A DNA stretch of 64,000 bases from Paenibacillus polymyxa (GTDB taxonomy: Bacteria; Bacillota; Bacilli; Paenibacillales; Paenibacillaceae), in contig NZ_JAGGNR010000021.1 of assembly GCF_018614975.1 (NCBI RefSeq), forward strand, positions 62,001 through 126,000. Reading direction: 5' to 3'. Below, one piece after another: positions 9,117-17,952 of the stretch. A program made the position numbers and the translations under genes. Each line of letters starts with the position of its first letter. The stretch's first letter is position 1. A model generated the notes under the pieces. The model did no database searches. It worked only from the letters and a program-made list of their open reading frames with translations, and had not been told where the DNA came from.

Positions 9117-10621
9117 CAGACACCACCTTCTTTCCCGGAGTCAAGGCCGTCTGTTCCCAGATCATCCCTTGTCATCGAGAAACCCTGGAATCCGTATGGC
9201 GGTCTCGGCTCGGTAAACACTTTGCCTTCTCCCTCTTTCACTTCCTCCATCACCGTCTCCCAAGTCCGATTGTTGGATTCAAATGAAACCTCACTCAGCT
9301 GTTCAAATCGAATTAGCAATCTTCGTCCAATCTGGTAGATCAGATGTTGAATGGAAGCGGATCGACACTCATGAAATACCGCAGCAGCCAAATCTCTGAC
9401 CTGTTCCGCCGCTACATACCGTCCACGCTGATCATCCATGCCATCTTTCGGATCCTCATAACGCCAATTGATGTTCAGGAAAATAAATAACGGTCGATCC
9501 CATGTCTCTGGAAGAGTGGTATATTCATCCTGCATAAATCCGGCAAATTCACTGCCCTTGACCTTGATCAATCTCAGATCGGCTACACCACTGAAATGGT
9601 TGCTTAGTTCAATCGAGTCTCCTGATCGTTCTGCTTCCACGGCAGCTGTCGCACGATCATTCTGCGAATAACGAAATACGAGCGCACTCGGTCGATAACT
9701 TCCTTCTAAACCAATAGGTATATCTTCAAAAGGAATTTGGTCCGCTGTCATCTGAACCTTGCTCATCTGCGGATACGTCTCCAGGAAACGCCGACTTACC
9801 AGTGCAAGAAATCCTTCCACCGTTGCCCCTGTGTAATCCGCTGCATGTTTGAGAATAAAATTTTTCATCGAATCGGTTGCGACCACGAGCGAATTATCCC
9901 CTTCTGCAAAAGAAGGCAAGAATTCATCACCCTGCACAGCGACCTTAATGTTTAATCCAAACAGAATATTGCTGCGTCCCATGAACGGAGATTCCGGAAT
10001 GGACTGTATACCCGTTAACGGTTTGGCGTAGGAACGGTACATCCACACATCCCCTTTACCATAATACATAGTCCGCTGCTGCACTGCGGCTGGCTTGCTC
10101 ACGAACTCATGTTCATGACCGATCTGTGCAAGCCACTGCTCCAAACGAATGCCCGCTATCTTGAATACTTCTTTCATTGCAGTCTCGAATTCTTCTTCCT
10201 TGCCTCGGCGATGACGTTGCCTCATGGATTCGAGGATGGAGCTTGCGGTATGGCCTTTAACGGCCAATATGAAAGGAAAGCCAAATTGGCTTGTATATGC
10301 TTTGTTTAGTTGTTGAAGTTCGTTGTATTGCTCCTGTGAGAGTGAATCAAGCCCTGCACCAGCTTGCTCCTGAACGGAGTTGCTGCTCATGCTGATTCGC
10401 GCTCCAAGATCCGGGTGATTTCGAAGCAACTGCAACTTCACCTGGTCATCCGATGCCTGAACCACGTTTTTCATCACTTTCATCATCTGCTCAAATGAAT
10501 CGAAAGGTCGTAAAAGCCCGGCCCGCTCAGCCACCCATGGTGATTCCTCAAATAAGCCGCCAAACGTATGGACAAACTGCGTGATAGACCAGTTGTTAAC
10601 AAGTTTAATTAAGTCGCTCAT
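9116..10621 (-). CDS. pucL: Bifunctional OHCU decarboxylase / urate oxidase
   Basis: This 501-aa fusion has an OHCU decarboxylase domain at about residues 1-165 (WSITQFVHTFGGLFEESPWV; LLRNHPDLGARI) and a uricase domain at about 185-490 (YYGKGDVWMYRS; KNFILKHAADYTGATVE; FLNINWRY). It performs the first step (urate to HIU) and the third (OHCU to S-allantoin), with PucM between them. The upstream ATG at 10690 has no good SD, while ATG 10621 follows CGGAGG by eight bases, so 10621 is chosen. It is the first gene of the puc operon; the domain order is that of B. subtilis PucL. Confidence 0.95.
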   Translation of the reverse strand: MSDLIKLVNNWSITQFVHTFGGLFEESPWVAERAGLLRPFDSFEQMMKVMKNVVQASDDQVKLQLLRNHPDLGARISMSSNSVQEQAGAGLDSLSQEQYNELQQLNKAYTSQFGFPFILAVKGHTASSILESMRQRHRRGKEEEFETAMKEVFKIAGIRLEQWLAQIGHEHEFVSKPAAVQQRTMYYGKGDVWMYRSYAKPLTGIQSIPESPFMGRSNILFGLNIKVAVQGDEFLPSFAEGDNSLVVATDSMKNFILKHAADYTGATVEGFLALVSRRFLETYPQMSKVQMTADQIPFEDIPIGLEGSYRPSALVFRYSQNDRATAAVEAERSGDSIELSNHFSGVADLRLIKVKGSEFAGFMQDEYTTLPETWDRPLFIFLNINWRYEDPKDGMDDQRGRYVAAEQVRDLAAAVFHECRSASIQHLIYQIGRRLLIRFEQLSEVSFESNNRTWETVMEEVKEGEGKVFTEPRPPYGFQGFSMTRDDLGTDGLDSGKEGGV

Positions 10622-10704
10622 GTTAGAACCTCCGGTCTGTTGTGGATTATTGTTCTTCATTCTAAGTGTCGTTCGATGTCGCGACAACAATATTTACGCA
10701 ATTT

Positions 10705-10721
10705 TGTAATATAACATAACA
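10705..10721. promoter_or_regulatory. GlnR/TnrA-type box upstream of the puc operon
   Basis: The sequence TGTAATATAACATAACA fits TGTNA-N7-TNACA at every defined position. It lies 84 bp upstream of the pucL start, on the only gene-free stretch before the operon. TnrA and GlnR of Bacillales bind this consensus, and purine catabolism is a known nitrogen-limitation target in B. subtilis. The match is seen; binding is inferred. Confidence 0.6.
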
Positions 10722-10781
10722 TCAGAGTTGTGATTTGTTTGCTGTGCACGGGAAGATCAGCTTTTGCTGTCCTTAAACATG

Positions 10782-10814
10782 AAAAAACCGCACTCCATCA
10801 AGGGAATGCGGTTC
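10782..10814 (-). terminator. Rho-independent terminator of pucR
   Basis: On the minus strand the hairpin ACCGCATTCCC...GGAGTGCGGT is followed by a run of six T. It lies 50-80 bp after the pucR stop and before the puc operon promoter region, so pucR and pucL-pucB are separate transcripts. Confidence 0.8.
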
Positions 10815-10860
10815 TTAGGGATCTCCCCCCGTAGCATTGTCATCTTGCACAATGTCCGGT

Positions 10861-12483
10861 TTAGAGTTGGACATTGTGCGGTCTTGCAGTTGCTTTGTCC
10901 CGTACAAACTTGCGGAAGGTGAATACCAGCTTTAATTTAAGCAGATCATTCGTTTTCTTAAAGTCCATTTGCAGCAAGCTGCCAACTTTCTCCATCCGAT
11001 AGGTGACCGTGTTGCGGTGCACAAACAGTTGCTTGGCAGCTTCATTAATGAGTCCGTCATTCTCAATAAAGGACTCCAATGTATTCATCAGCACCTGATT
11101 GGGATCGCCATCCCTGGCAAGTAACGGTTCAAGTACTTTATTACAGTAGTTCTCCATAATGTTATCCGGTACATGTTGGAACACATAGGCAAATTCCAGC
11201 ATCTCAAATTGCAGTGCACGATCTTTCATCCCGAACCGACGAGCCAATTGTCGTGTATCCAGGCACTCCTGGTACGCTTCACGTAGCGATTTGGGCTCAT
11301 GCTTCATTTTGCTGATCCAGAAACGCGGAGCAGGTGCCCCTTTCTCTTCTTGCGCTGCCAGAACATCACCGAACCGGTTCAAGAGAAAACCTGACAGCTC
11401 CTCTCCATAATCTCGCCCTGTTGGACAGGTATAGATGGACAGAATGCCATCTTCAATCTGAAAATGCTGTGAGGCTGTGAATTGCATCAGCGGATTGTAC
11501 TGCAATTCGCGATGAATCTGTTTAAGCAGCTTTCCCTCGGCAAACAGAGTCGGCTCAAGTGTAATCAATACGCACTGATAAGTTCCCTGGAACAGATGTA
11601 CACCTTTGTTTTCACTCAAAGTGGTCAATTCCTGGATGGTCATTTTGTTATCCAGATACTGTGAAAGCAGTGTACGCATCTCATCTTGCACAGTCGGATT
11701 AATATGCTCGCGATAAGTCATATCCATATAAAATGCCAGTACATCGGCAGCCTGCTGGAACAGCTCTTCCTCTGCTCGAAGGGATAAGGCTGAATCGGTA
11801 AACACAAGCAACGATCCATATTCTTCATCATTTTGCTTGATGGGTACGCGATGACAACTACCCTGATTCCATTTCACTCGGTGCATGACGGATTTCCAAG
11901 GCCAACCCTGTGTTACCGCATCCCCTGCAATGCCTTCACTGCCATAAAGCACATGCCCCCGAGAACCAATGACGGCAAGCGGATAGTTCAGCACCGTGGC
12001 AAGTTCGGCAAACACATTCCGATGTGGCTGCTGTTGCAGTGCAAACTGCATTAATTTTTTCTGTTTTTGCACAACCTCATGCAGCAATCGGTTACTACGT
12101 TCATGTTCAGCTTTGAATAAGGCATTCATCTGGTCCGAGAAGGTGAATTGAAAAGGAAGTTCAAGCAGCGGCAAACGAAGTCGATCCGCTTCCTCGACAA
12201 TTCCTTGGGGAATGGACTGCCAGAAACGTCCCAGCTTGATGCCGAGTCCTGCACAGCCGCGTTCATTCAAGCGCCTCATCAAACGCAGTGCATCTGTCTC
12301 ACTGTCTTTCATAATAAAAGCAGTAGTGAACAGCATTTCACCGGATTTGATCCAATCCGCGATATCAGGAGCGTCCATGACATTAACGGATTTCATCATC
12401 CGTGAAGTCCCTTCTCCACCCGCAACCAGTTTTGCCTCTGATAACGGGTATACCTGTAAAGCCTCTTTAACCGTAAGTTGCAT
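10861..12483 (-). CDS. pucR: Purine catabolism regulator, PucR family
   Basis: This 540-aa regulator has an N-terminal PucR ligand domain (about 5-125, starting MQLTVKEALQVYPLSEAKLV), a middle GGDEF-like/CdaR-type region and a C-terminal HTH_30 domain (about 480-525). The HTH contains NEAAKQLFVHRNTVTYRMEK, the family's recognition helix. The start at 12483 is chosen over 12510 because GGGAGG lies nine bases before it. PucR family members respond to pathway intermediates such as allantoin. It is encoded just upstream of the operon it is expected to control and in the same orientation, with its own terminator. A GlnR/TnrA-type box lies at 12598-12614. Confidence 0.92.
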   Translation of the reverse strand: MQLTVKEALQVYPLSEAKLVAGGEGTSRMMKSVNVMDAPDIADWIKSGEMLFTTAFIMKDSETDALRLMRRLNERGCAGLGIKLGRFWQSIPQGIVEEADRLRLPLLELPFQFTFSDQMNALFKAEHERSNRLLHEVVQKQKKLMQFALQQQPHRNVFAELATVLNYPLAVIGSRGHVLYGSEGIAGDAVTQGWPWKSVMHRVKWNQGSCHRVPIKQNDEEYGSLLVFTDSALSLRAEEELFQQAADVLAFYMDMTYREHINPTVQDEMRTLLSQYLDNKMTIQELTTLSENKGVHLFQGTYQCVLITLEPTLFAEGKLLKQIHRELQYNPLMQFTASQHFQIEDGILSIYTCPTGRDYGEELSGFLLNRFGDVLAAQEEKGAPAPRFWISKMKHEPKSLREAYQECLDTRQLARRFGMKDRALQFEMLEFAYVFQHVPDNIMENYCNKVLEPLLARDGDPNQVLMNTLESFIENDGLINEAAKQLFVHRNTVTYRMEKVGSLLQMDFKKTNDLLKLKLVFTFRKFVRDKATARPHNVQL

Positions 12484-12848
12484 GGACACTACCTCCCATA
12501 TATATAACACAAAAATATGTTATTCTCGTTACTTCAGACTCCAATCTGGATCATATTTCTTAATATTTTATTATTCATACGTTTAACCTTTATTCGTTGT
12601 TAAGTATTATAACATCAAAATTCATATTAAAGCTTACACGACAAAAAATAATACCTATGACCTAATTAACGAGCACACCTTACTGTCAATGAGCAGGAAT
12701 ATTCGAATCATCCCATACCGACCGCAACAGGAATAGTTGTTACTAACAAGGTGCATAGAATCATCAGATGGTGGAAAATATACACCTTTAGATAAGTCAC
12801 CCAATTAAGTAAGGATCAATGAATTAACTATCACAATGGAGGGTTCAT
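12484..12848. other. Intergenic region between pucR and the manganese catalase gene
   Basis: This 365-bp AT-rich divergent region carries the promoters of both genes. Visible elements are the GlnR/TnrA-type box at 12598-12614 and a short dyad ATAACA...TGTTAT at 12504-12523, close to the pucR start. No open frame with a ribosome binding site was found. Confidence 0.5.
12598..12614. promoter_or_regulatory. GlnR/TnrA-type box upstream of pucR
   Basis: TGTTAAGTATTATAACA fits TGTNA-N7-TNACA exactly and is a near-perfect palindrome, 115 bp upstream of the pucR start. With the box before pucL, this gives both purine transcription units a candidate nitrogen-control site. Confidence 0.6.
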
Positions 12849-13688
12849 ATGTTTCGACATCAAAAAGAGTTGCAATATGAGGTAAAGGTAAATCGCCCCG
12901 ATCCTACGTTTGCACGCCAGGTGCAAGAGGTATTGGGAGGACAGTTTGGAGAAATGACAGTAATGATGCAATATCTCTTCCAGGGCTTCAACTGTCGAGG
13001 CGGAGAGAAATACAAAGATATGCTTATGGATATTGGCACGGAAGAGATTGGCCATGTCGAAATGCTCTGTGCATTGATTAGTCAGCTACTGGATGGCGCT
13101 ACGCCTGCTGAACAGCAAAAAGCAGCTGAGGATCCTGTTACATCTGCCATTATGGGCGGTATTAACCCTCAACACCTGATTGTAAGCGGGCTGGGTGGTC
13201 TACCAACCAACTCTAACGGCGTACCTTGGAATGGTTCATACATTGTGGCAAGTGGCAACCTTCTTGCAGATATGCGGTCTAACCTGCATGCCGAAAGTCA
13301 GGGGCGACTTCAAGTGGCTAGATTGTATCATATGACGACCGATGAAGGCGTTCGTGCAACTTTCCGTAAAATGCTGGCACGAGACCGGTATCATCAATAT
13401 CAATGGATGGCAGCCATCCAGGAGCTGGAGGAAAAAAACGGAGTTGTGGTACCGGCTTCCTTCCCGCCAGAAGCAGAGCAGGAAGCTCAGCCTGAAGCCT
13501 ATCAGTTCTGGAACCTCTCTGAGGGAACTGAGTCAGGTGAAGGTTTATGGGCCACAGGAAGCGCACCCGATGGTACCGGAGACTACGTGTATATATCCAA
13601 TCCTGTTCCAAAAGGACAGATTTACGAACCCCTCATCCCGGCCACTGAACTTCACCATGATCTGGATGATAAGTCGAGTGATAAATAA
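12849..13688 (+). CDS. Manganese catalase (CotJC-like)
   Basis: This 279-aa ferritin-like protein starts MFRHQKELQYEVKVNRPDP. Carboxylate and His ligands of a di-manganese centre are visible at E35 (GGQFGEMTVMMQY) and E66/H69 (TEEIGHVEM), with later candidates in the HAESQGR and ARDRYHQYQW segments. The family dismutates hydrogen peroxide; spore-coat members (CotJC) and cytoplasmic ones (YjqC) share this length. GGAGGG precedes the ATG. It is a single-gene unit ending in a strong bidirectional terminator. Whether it is a spore-coat or vegetative enzyme cannot be told from sequence. Confidence 0.9.
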   Translation: MFRHQKELQYEVKVNRPDPTFARQVQEVLGGQFGEMTVMMQYLFQGFNCRGGEKYKDMLMDIGTEEIGHVEMLCALISQLLDGATPAEQQKAAEDPVTSAIMGGINPQHLIVSGLGGLPTNSNGVPWNGSYIVASGNLLADMRSNLHAESQGRLQVARLYHMTTDEGVRATFRKMLARDRYHQYQWMAAIQELEEKNGVVVPASFPPEAEQEAQPEAYQFWNLSEGTESGEGLWATGSAPDGTGDYVYISNPVPKGQIYEPLIPATELHHDLDDKSSDK

Positions 13689-13697
13689 GTATGAATC

Positions 13698-13747
13698 CAT
13701 CAAAAAACGACTCAGTTTCTGTTTCTGAACTGAGTCGTTTTTTGATG
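13698..13747. terminator. Bidirectional terminator between catalase and germination genes
   Basis: A perfect stem of more than 20 bp (CATCAAAAAACGACTCAG arm and its complement) has A/T runs on both sides, so it can end the plus-strand catalase transcript and the minus-strand ger operon. Confidence 0.92.
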
Positions 13748-13754
13748 TTTTTTA

Positions 13755-14861
13755 TTATGGATTATTGTTTTTTTTGGCCATTCTTTTCTTCATAAGAATA
13801 ACTGCGAACAGTAATAGAGGCAGAATTATTTGGAACACTGGCGAAGAATAAACCAAAGCAACGCCTCGCCCTACCTCAATATGTTCCGTAAAAGTGGGAG
13901 ATATGAAAGACACCCCCAACAGGACGATCCCCACTGGTAAAATCCACTTCCTGTAGCCTATACTCGTTATTCTTTCCAGTCCGATCACTGCCCCGTGAAA
14001 AAATGCGGCCATTTTAATCCCCATCCCCAAAAATAAAAGCAGAGTGAACAAAGCATCCATCCGCTCAAATACCTCGGTCATTTCAATCAATTGCACAGTT
14101 TGCAAAAGCGGGAGAGTGCTTAACATTGCGACCTGGGGACCCATGACAAAAATGATGAGTTGATTAATACCTGTTAAAGCGATAGCGGTGATGATATAGG
14201 TAATGATCACTGCTTTATGTAGGCCCTTCCCATTTCGTGCATAAGGGTAAAAGACCAAAAATAAGACAACCTGTCCGAATGGAAACGAAACAATATTCGG
14301 AAATGCAGCCTTGAAGACCGGATCCCAACCATTCTCCAAAACCGGTAAACTTAGATCTGTATGTAATAATCCAGTAGATGGAATTAAAATACAGATCAAT
14401 GTATAACCCAGAATCATAACAGGGAACAGTATCATGCACATGAGGAACAATACACGATATCCATAACGTACGGTATTGGAAACGACAAGAAGTGTAATTA
14501 GACTGGTAATCATGATTGGAGTTTGATTCAATAGTGTCAATTCGGTGACTTCATTCAGATCCCGCAAATTTCGGGAAGCTTCGTAGGTGAAGTAACCTAC
14601 AAATGAAAGGTTTAAAGTAGTACCCAGAATTTTCCCCATATAGCGCCGAAACAGAAGGAACAGATCTAATTCAGGGTCTTGATCATGAATCGCCAAATGA
14701 AGAAGTAATAACAACAGTCCGGCAAGGGCCCCCGCCAGCATGGCTAACCATGCATCCTGCTTGGCCTCCCCGCCCATAAGAAACAGGGTTGTGCTTCCAA
14801 CTTCAAACAGGGAGAAACAAACAGCCAATTCGGATACACGAAGAGCTTTGCCTGCATTCAT
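13755..14861 (-). CDS. Spore germination receptor subunit B (GerKB/GerAB-like permease)
   Basis: This 368-aa protein has about ten hydrophobic segments and belongs to the spore germination subset of the APC superfamily. It opens ALRVSELAVCFSLFEVGSTT and ends with a basic KKRMAKKNNNP tail. The B subunit is thought to bind the germinant in the inner spore membrane. AAGGAG precedes the ATG after the gerC-like stop. It is last in a gene order A-C-B, as in the B. subtilis gerK operon. The germinant cannot be inferred. Confidence 0.9.
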   Translation of the reverse strand: MNAGKALRVSELAVCFSLFEVGSTTLFLMGGEAKQDAWLAMLAGALAGLLLLLLHLAIHDQDPELDLFLLFRRYMGKILGTTLNLSFVGYFTYEASRNLRDLNEVTELTLLNQTPIMITSLITLLVVSNTVRYGYRVLFLMCMILFPVMILGYTLICILIPSTGLLHTDLSLPVLENGWDPVFKAAFPNIVSFPFGQVVLFLVFYPYARNGKGLHKAVIITYIITAIALTGINQLIIFVMGPQVAMLSTLPLLQTVQLIEMTEVFERMDALFTLLLFLGMGIKMAAFFHGAVIGLERITSIGYRKWILPVGIVLLGVSFISPTFTEHIEVGRGVALVYSSPVFQIILPLLLFAVILMKKRMAKKNNNP

Positions 14862-14881
14862 AATTATACATCTCCTTGCTG

Positions 14882-16102
14882 TTAGTGTTCCCCTTCATTT
14901 TCCTTATGAAGCAACCGACCAAAAGAGTTCTGAAGCAAGCCTACTCGTTGTATTGTAAAATCGACATTTATGTGGATGTCCATCTGTGCCAACTCCTGTG
15001 GCCATGTATTCTCTATTTTTTTCCAGTATTTCGGATCACGTTGATGTATTTTGTTGGCAATTCCCATCGGATCAACTCGGAGCCTCTGGCTTGCGTTCCA
15101 ACCAGTCAAGATCTGCGATTTGATCACGCGCGCTCCCTCAAGCTGCATTTTCTGGATGTTATGCGTACTTTCGAGATCTTTTTGGGAAGTACTCTCATCC
15201 AGCTCAGCGTTTGCTTTTACATTGACTTGAACACTGTAATGCTGACCCGACTTGATTGGCATAACCTTGACGTTTGCTTTTCGGACCAAAAAATTGTTTA
15301 CCTCACCGTTCTCACCTGTATAACTCAAGCTTGTCCTGTGTACTTGATCCGTTAGCCATGAAACGCCCATACTTTCACTTTGATTCATTATTCCGATTTC
15401 CTTGTCTTTATAAAAGATACTTAATCCCTCAAGCTTCAACTTGGCAGGTGTAGATGTCTGCTTATATATGTTAATGGACTCTAGTTTGCCCGTCTCTTTG
15501 CCTTTAACCGTGAGGATGGGGATTCCGGCGGTCCCACTATCTGAAGTGATTTTCAAAGCAATTTCATGAAGGTTCATGACAGCATAATAAGATCCTCTCT
15601 CATTGCTTCGTTCTAAAATCTCGGATAGGGCCAGACCAGGCTGTTTCTCTGGTGGAACCAGTTTCTTGAGGTAATTTTTGGCCTCTCCATCTGTAATAAT
15701 AACCTTTACCGTCTCGCGAGCGTTAACATTACGATAAAAATTGTCCATAATTTCTGCAATTCCATATTTTGCAGCTTCATCCCCGATTAAAATCACGTTG
15801 GTATGAGCAAAGTATACTTTTTTCGGATTCTCCAAACTGCTTCTCGTTAAAGCTTCTTTAATGGTCTTCCCGTAAGCTGAAAAGATAGTTACAGGCGTCT
15901 GGGATCCCCCCATTGCTCCAGTTGCAGTATTTGCCGGAGGCACAATGATCTGATATGAAATGCACCAATTTCCATTCTTTCTGTCAAATCCTGTGGCAGT
16001 CGTAACGCCCAAGTCATTCAATTCTGTGCGATTGCCGCTGCACCCTGAAATAGACACCGCTGAAACAAATAGTATCAATAGCACGAAACCACATCGAATC
16101 AC
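14882..16102 (-). CDS. Spore germination receptor subunit C (GerKC/GerAC-like lipoprotein)
   Basis: The 406-aa product has an N-terminal lipoprotein signal (GFVLLILFVSAVSISGC, lipobox SISGC). The Ger(x)C body follows, including NDLGVTTATGFDRKNGNW, with the C-terminal membrane-distal domain ending near NSFGRLL. The start is placed at GTG 16102, which has AAAGGAGGAG six bases upstream. The ATGs at 16123 and 16138 would overlap the A-subunit gene and lack that spacing. Ger C subunits are lipidated and anchored at the outer face of the inner spore membrane. Confidence 0.88.
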   Translation of the reverse strand: MIRCGFVLLILFVSAVSISGCSGNRTELNDLGVTTATGFDRKNGNWCISYQIIVPPANTATGAMGGSQTPVTIFSAYGKTIKEALTRSSLENPKKVYFAHTNVILIGDEAAKYGIAEIMDNFYRNVNARETVKVIITDGEAKNYLKKLVPPEKQPGLALSEILERSNERGSYYAVMNLHEIALKITSDSGTAGIPILTVKGKETGKLESINIYKQTSTPAKLKLEGLSIFYKDKEIGIMNQSESMGVSWLTDQVHRTSLSYTGENGEVNNFLVRKANVKVMPIKSGQHYSVQVNVKANAELDESTSQKDLESTHNIQKMQLEGARVIKSQILTGWNASQRLRVDPMGIANKIHQRDPKYWKKIENTWPQELAQMDIHINVDFTIQRVGLLQNSFGRLLHKENEGEH

Positions 16103-16115
16103 AGGATCTCCTCCT

Positions 16116-17723
16116 TTATTCATTAGTATCAGATTCATTGATACGGTCGATCATATTGTTGGACCCTGAAGGATATTGATTGGCAGCTTGCCTTGTTTTG
16201 TTTGATCCCGCTTTCTCATTAGGTCTGGTCTTCATTGCCCACCAAGGCACCCTCAAGATCAGATCTTTCATGTTCGACTTGTAAAATGGACTATATGGCA
16301 TTAAATAATCAACGCCGAATGACTTTAGTGAAACCAGGTGAGCCAACAGAGGGATTGCTCCTGCCAGTATTCCGTATAAACCAAGGGTACCTGCCAGCAC
16401 CATGAATGGAAAACGTATTAACCGTACTGCGGTGGCCATGCTAAAATATGGAATAACAAAGTTGGATATCGCCGTGAAGGACACCACAATAACCATCGCT
16501 CCCGAGATTAGCCCTGCTTCTACCGCTGCTTGACCGATAACCAATGCACCAACAATAGAAATCGCGGGTCCAATTGCTCGTGGCATACGAACACCGGCCT
16601 CCCGAATAACCTCAAATGTAAGTTCCATCAGCAAGGCTTCAAGTAACGCAGGTAAAGGGACACCTTCCCGCTGAGCGGCCAGAGTGACCAGTAAGATGGT
16701 GGGAATCATTTCTTGTTGGAAGGTAGTTAAAGCGACATAAAGGGACGGCAGCAATAATGAGACAAAAAAAGACATCATTCGAACAACTCTCAATAAAGTT
16801 GAGATATCATATCGCTGGTAATAATCTTCTGTAGTTTGAAAAAAATTAAAAAAAGTTACTGGAGCAATGAGAGCAAACGGCGTTCCATCCACTAAAATGG
16901 CTACTTGCCCTTCGAGCAGGCTGCCTGACACAGTATCAGGACGCTCTGTGTTAATCATGGTCGGAAAAGGGCTGAGCGGCGCGTCCTGAATGAATTCTTC
17001 AATATAGCCACTTTCAAGTATACTGTCTGTACGGATCGCATTCAGTCTCTTCGTAACTTCTTCTACCACCCCTGGCTTGACAATACCTTGAATATAAGCC
17101 ACTGCTACTGAGGTTTGAGTGTACTCTCCAATCGTGTGCATTTGAAATTTCAGATCTGGTGTCCGTATTCTGCGCCGAATCAAAGTCATATTGGTAGAAA
17201 TTTCCTCCGTAAATCCTTCCTTTGGCCCCCTGACCACCGTTTGGGATGTAGGCTCCTCCACTGACCTTCTTGCTCCCCCAAACATGGGCACTGCTAATAC
17301 ACTTTGAACACCGTCAATCAATATAACTACATTGCCGTTTAATATCGCTTGATAGACATGCTGTATGGAATCCACATTTTCAATACTTCCTGCAGGTAGT
17401 ATTTTTCGTACGGATACATCCGCAGGCTGCTCTTTGAATGGTGGAGATGCATTCACATATTGAATGATATTTCCTATAAAATCCGATATCAAGACAGGAT
17501 CTGTTAAACCTTCCATGTAACAGATGGCTATTGCTGTCCCTTGTGCAGCAGTTTCAGAGAAATCACGAACTACAAAATCAGGACTGTTTTCAAATGCTTC
17601 TTTAATAGAATTAAGATTATTTTGAAGGGAATAATCCAACTTTTCAGAATACTTGGTTTGTTTTTGACCAGCTTCTCCCTCCTTCTGAGGTTGAAATGCC
17701 TTTTTAATCCACCGGAACATCAC
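16116..17723 (-). CDS. Spore germination receptor subunit A (GerKA/GerAA-like)
   Basis: This 535-aa GerA-family protein has a soluble N-terminal part (about 20-290, with ILIDGVQSVLAVPMFGG and the family segment EGQVAILVDGTPFALIAPVTF) and four or five membrane helices from about residue 300. A short hydrophilic tail is rich in Asn and Ser. It is the first gene of the three-gene receptor operon, with GGAGGTGA upstream of the ATG and a candidate sigma-G-type promoter just ahead. Together with the C and B subunits it should form a nutrient-gated spore receptor. Confidence 0.92.
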   Translation of the reverse strand: MMFRWIKKAFQPQKEGEAGQKQTKYSEKLDYSLQNNLNSIKEAFENSPDFVVRDFSETAAQGTAIAICYMEGLTDPVLISDFIGNIIQYVNASPPFKEQPADVSVRKILPAGSIENVDSIQHVYQAILNGNVVILIDGVQSVLAVPMFGGARRSVEEPTSQTVVRGPKEGFTEEISTNMTLIRRRIRTPDLKFQMHTIGEYTQTSVAVAYIQGIVKPGVVEEVTKRLNAIRTDSILESGYIEEFIQDAPLSPFPTMINTERPDTVSGSLLEGQVAILVDGTPFALIAPVTFFNFFQTTEDYYQRYDISTLLRVVRMMSFFVSLLLPSLYVALTTFQQEMIPTILLVTLAAQREGVPLPALLEALLMELTFEVIREAGVRMPRAIGPAISIVGALVIGQAAVEAGLISGAMVIVVSFTAISNFVIPYFSMATAVRLIRFPFMVLAGTLGLYGILAGAIPLLAHLVSLKSFGVDYLMPYSPFYKSNMKDLILRVPWWAMKTRPNEKAGSNKTRQAANQYPSGSNNMIDRINESDTNE

Positions 17724-17747
17724 GGAGTCACCTCCATTATTTTCTTT

Positions 17748-17778
17748 TAATATGGATCATAACGAGTGAAAATATGTG
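17748..17778 (-). promoter_or_regulatory. Candidate sigma-G promoter of the ger operon
   Basis: On the minus strand CACATA, an 18-bp spacer and CATATTA lie 25 bp ahead of the gerA-like start. This is 4/6 and 6/7 to the forespore sigma-G consensus (TGMATA, CATACTA). Germination receptor operons are known sigma-G genes, but the -35 match is weak. Confidence 0.35.
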
Positions 17779-17870
17779 AAAAAATAAAACACGGTTAGTA
17801 ATTCCGGAATTCCCGCTACACTAACGGTGAGTTATCTCGATGTGACCCCTCAAAAGGACGTTTATTCACA

Positions 17871-17910
17871 CAAAAAAAGACCTGCATATGCAATATGCAA
17901 GTCGTCTCTT
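17871..17910 (-). terminator. Terminator of fumC
   Basis: On the minus strand an inverted repeat built on GACTTGCATAT / ATATGCAGGTC is followed by seven T, about 45 bp after the fumC stop. Confidence 0.8.
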
Positions 17911-17952
17911 TCTCGATTTAGGCGGTTTCGTATTCGTAATAACTGAATGAGT

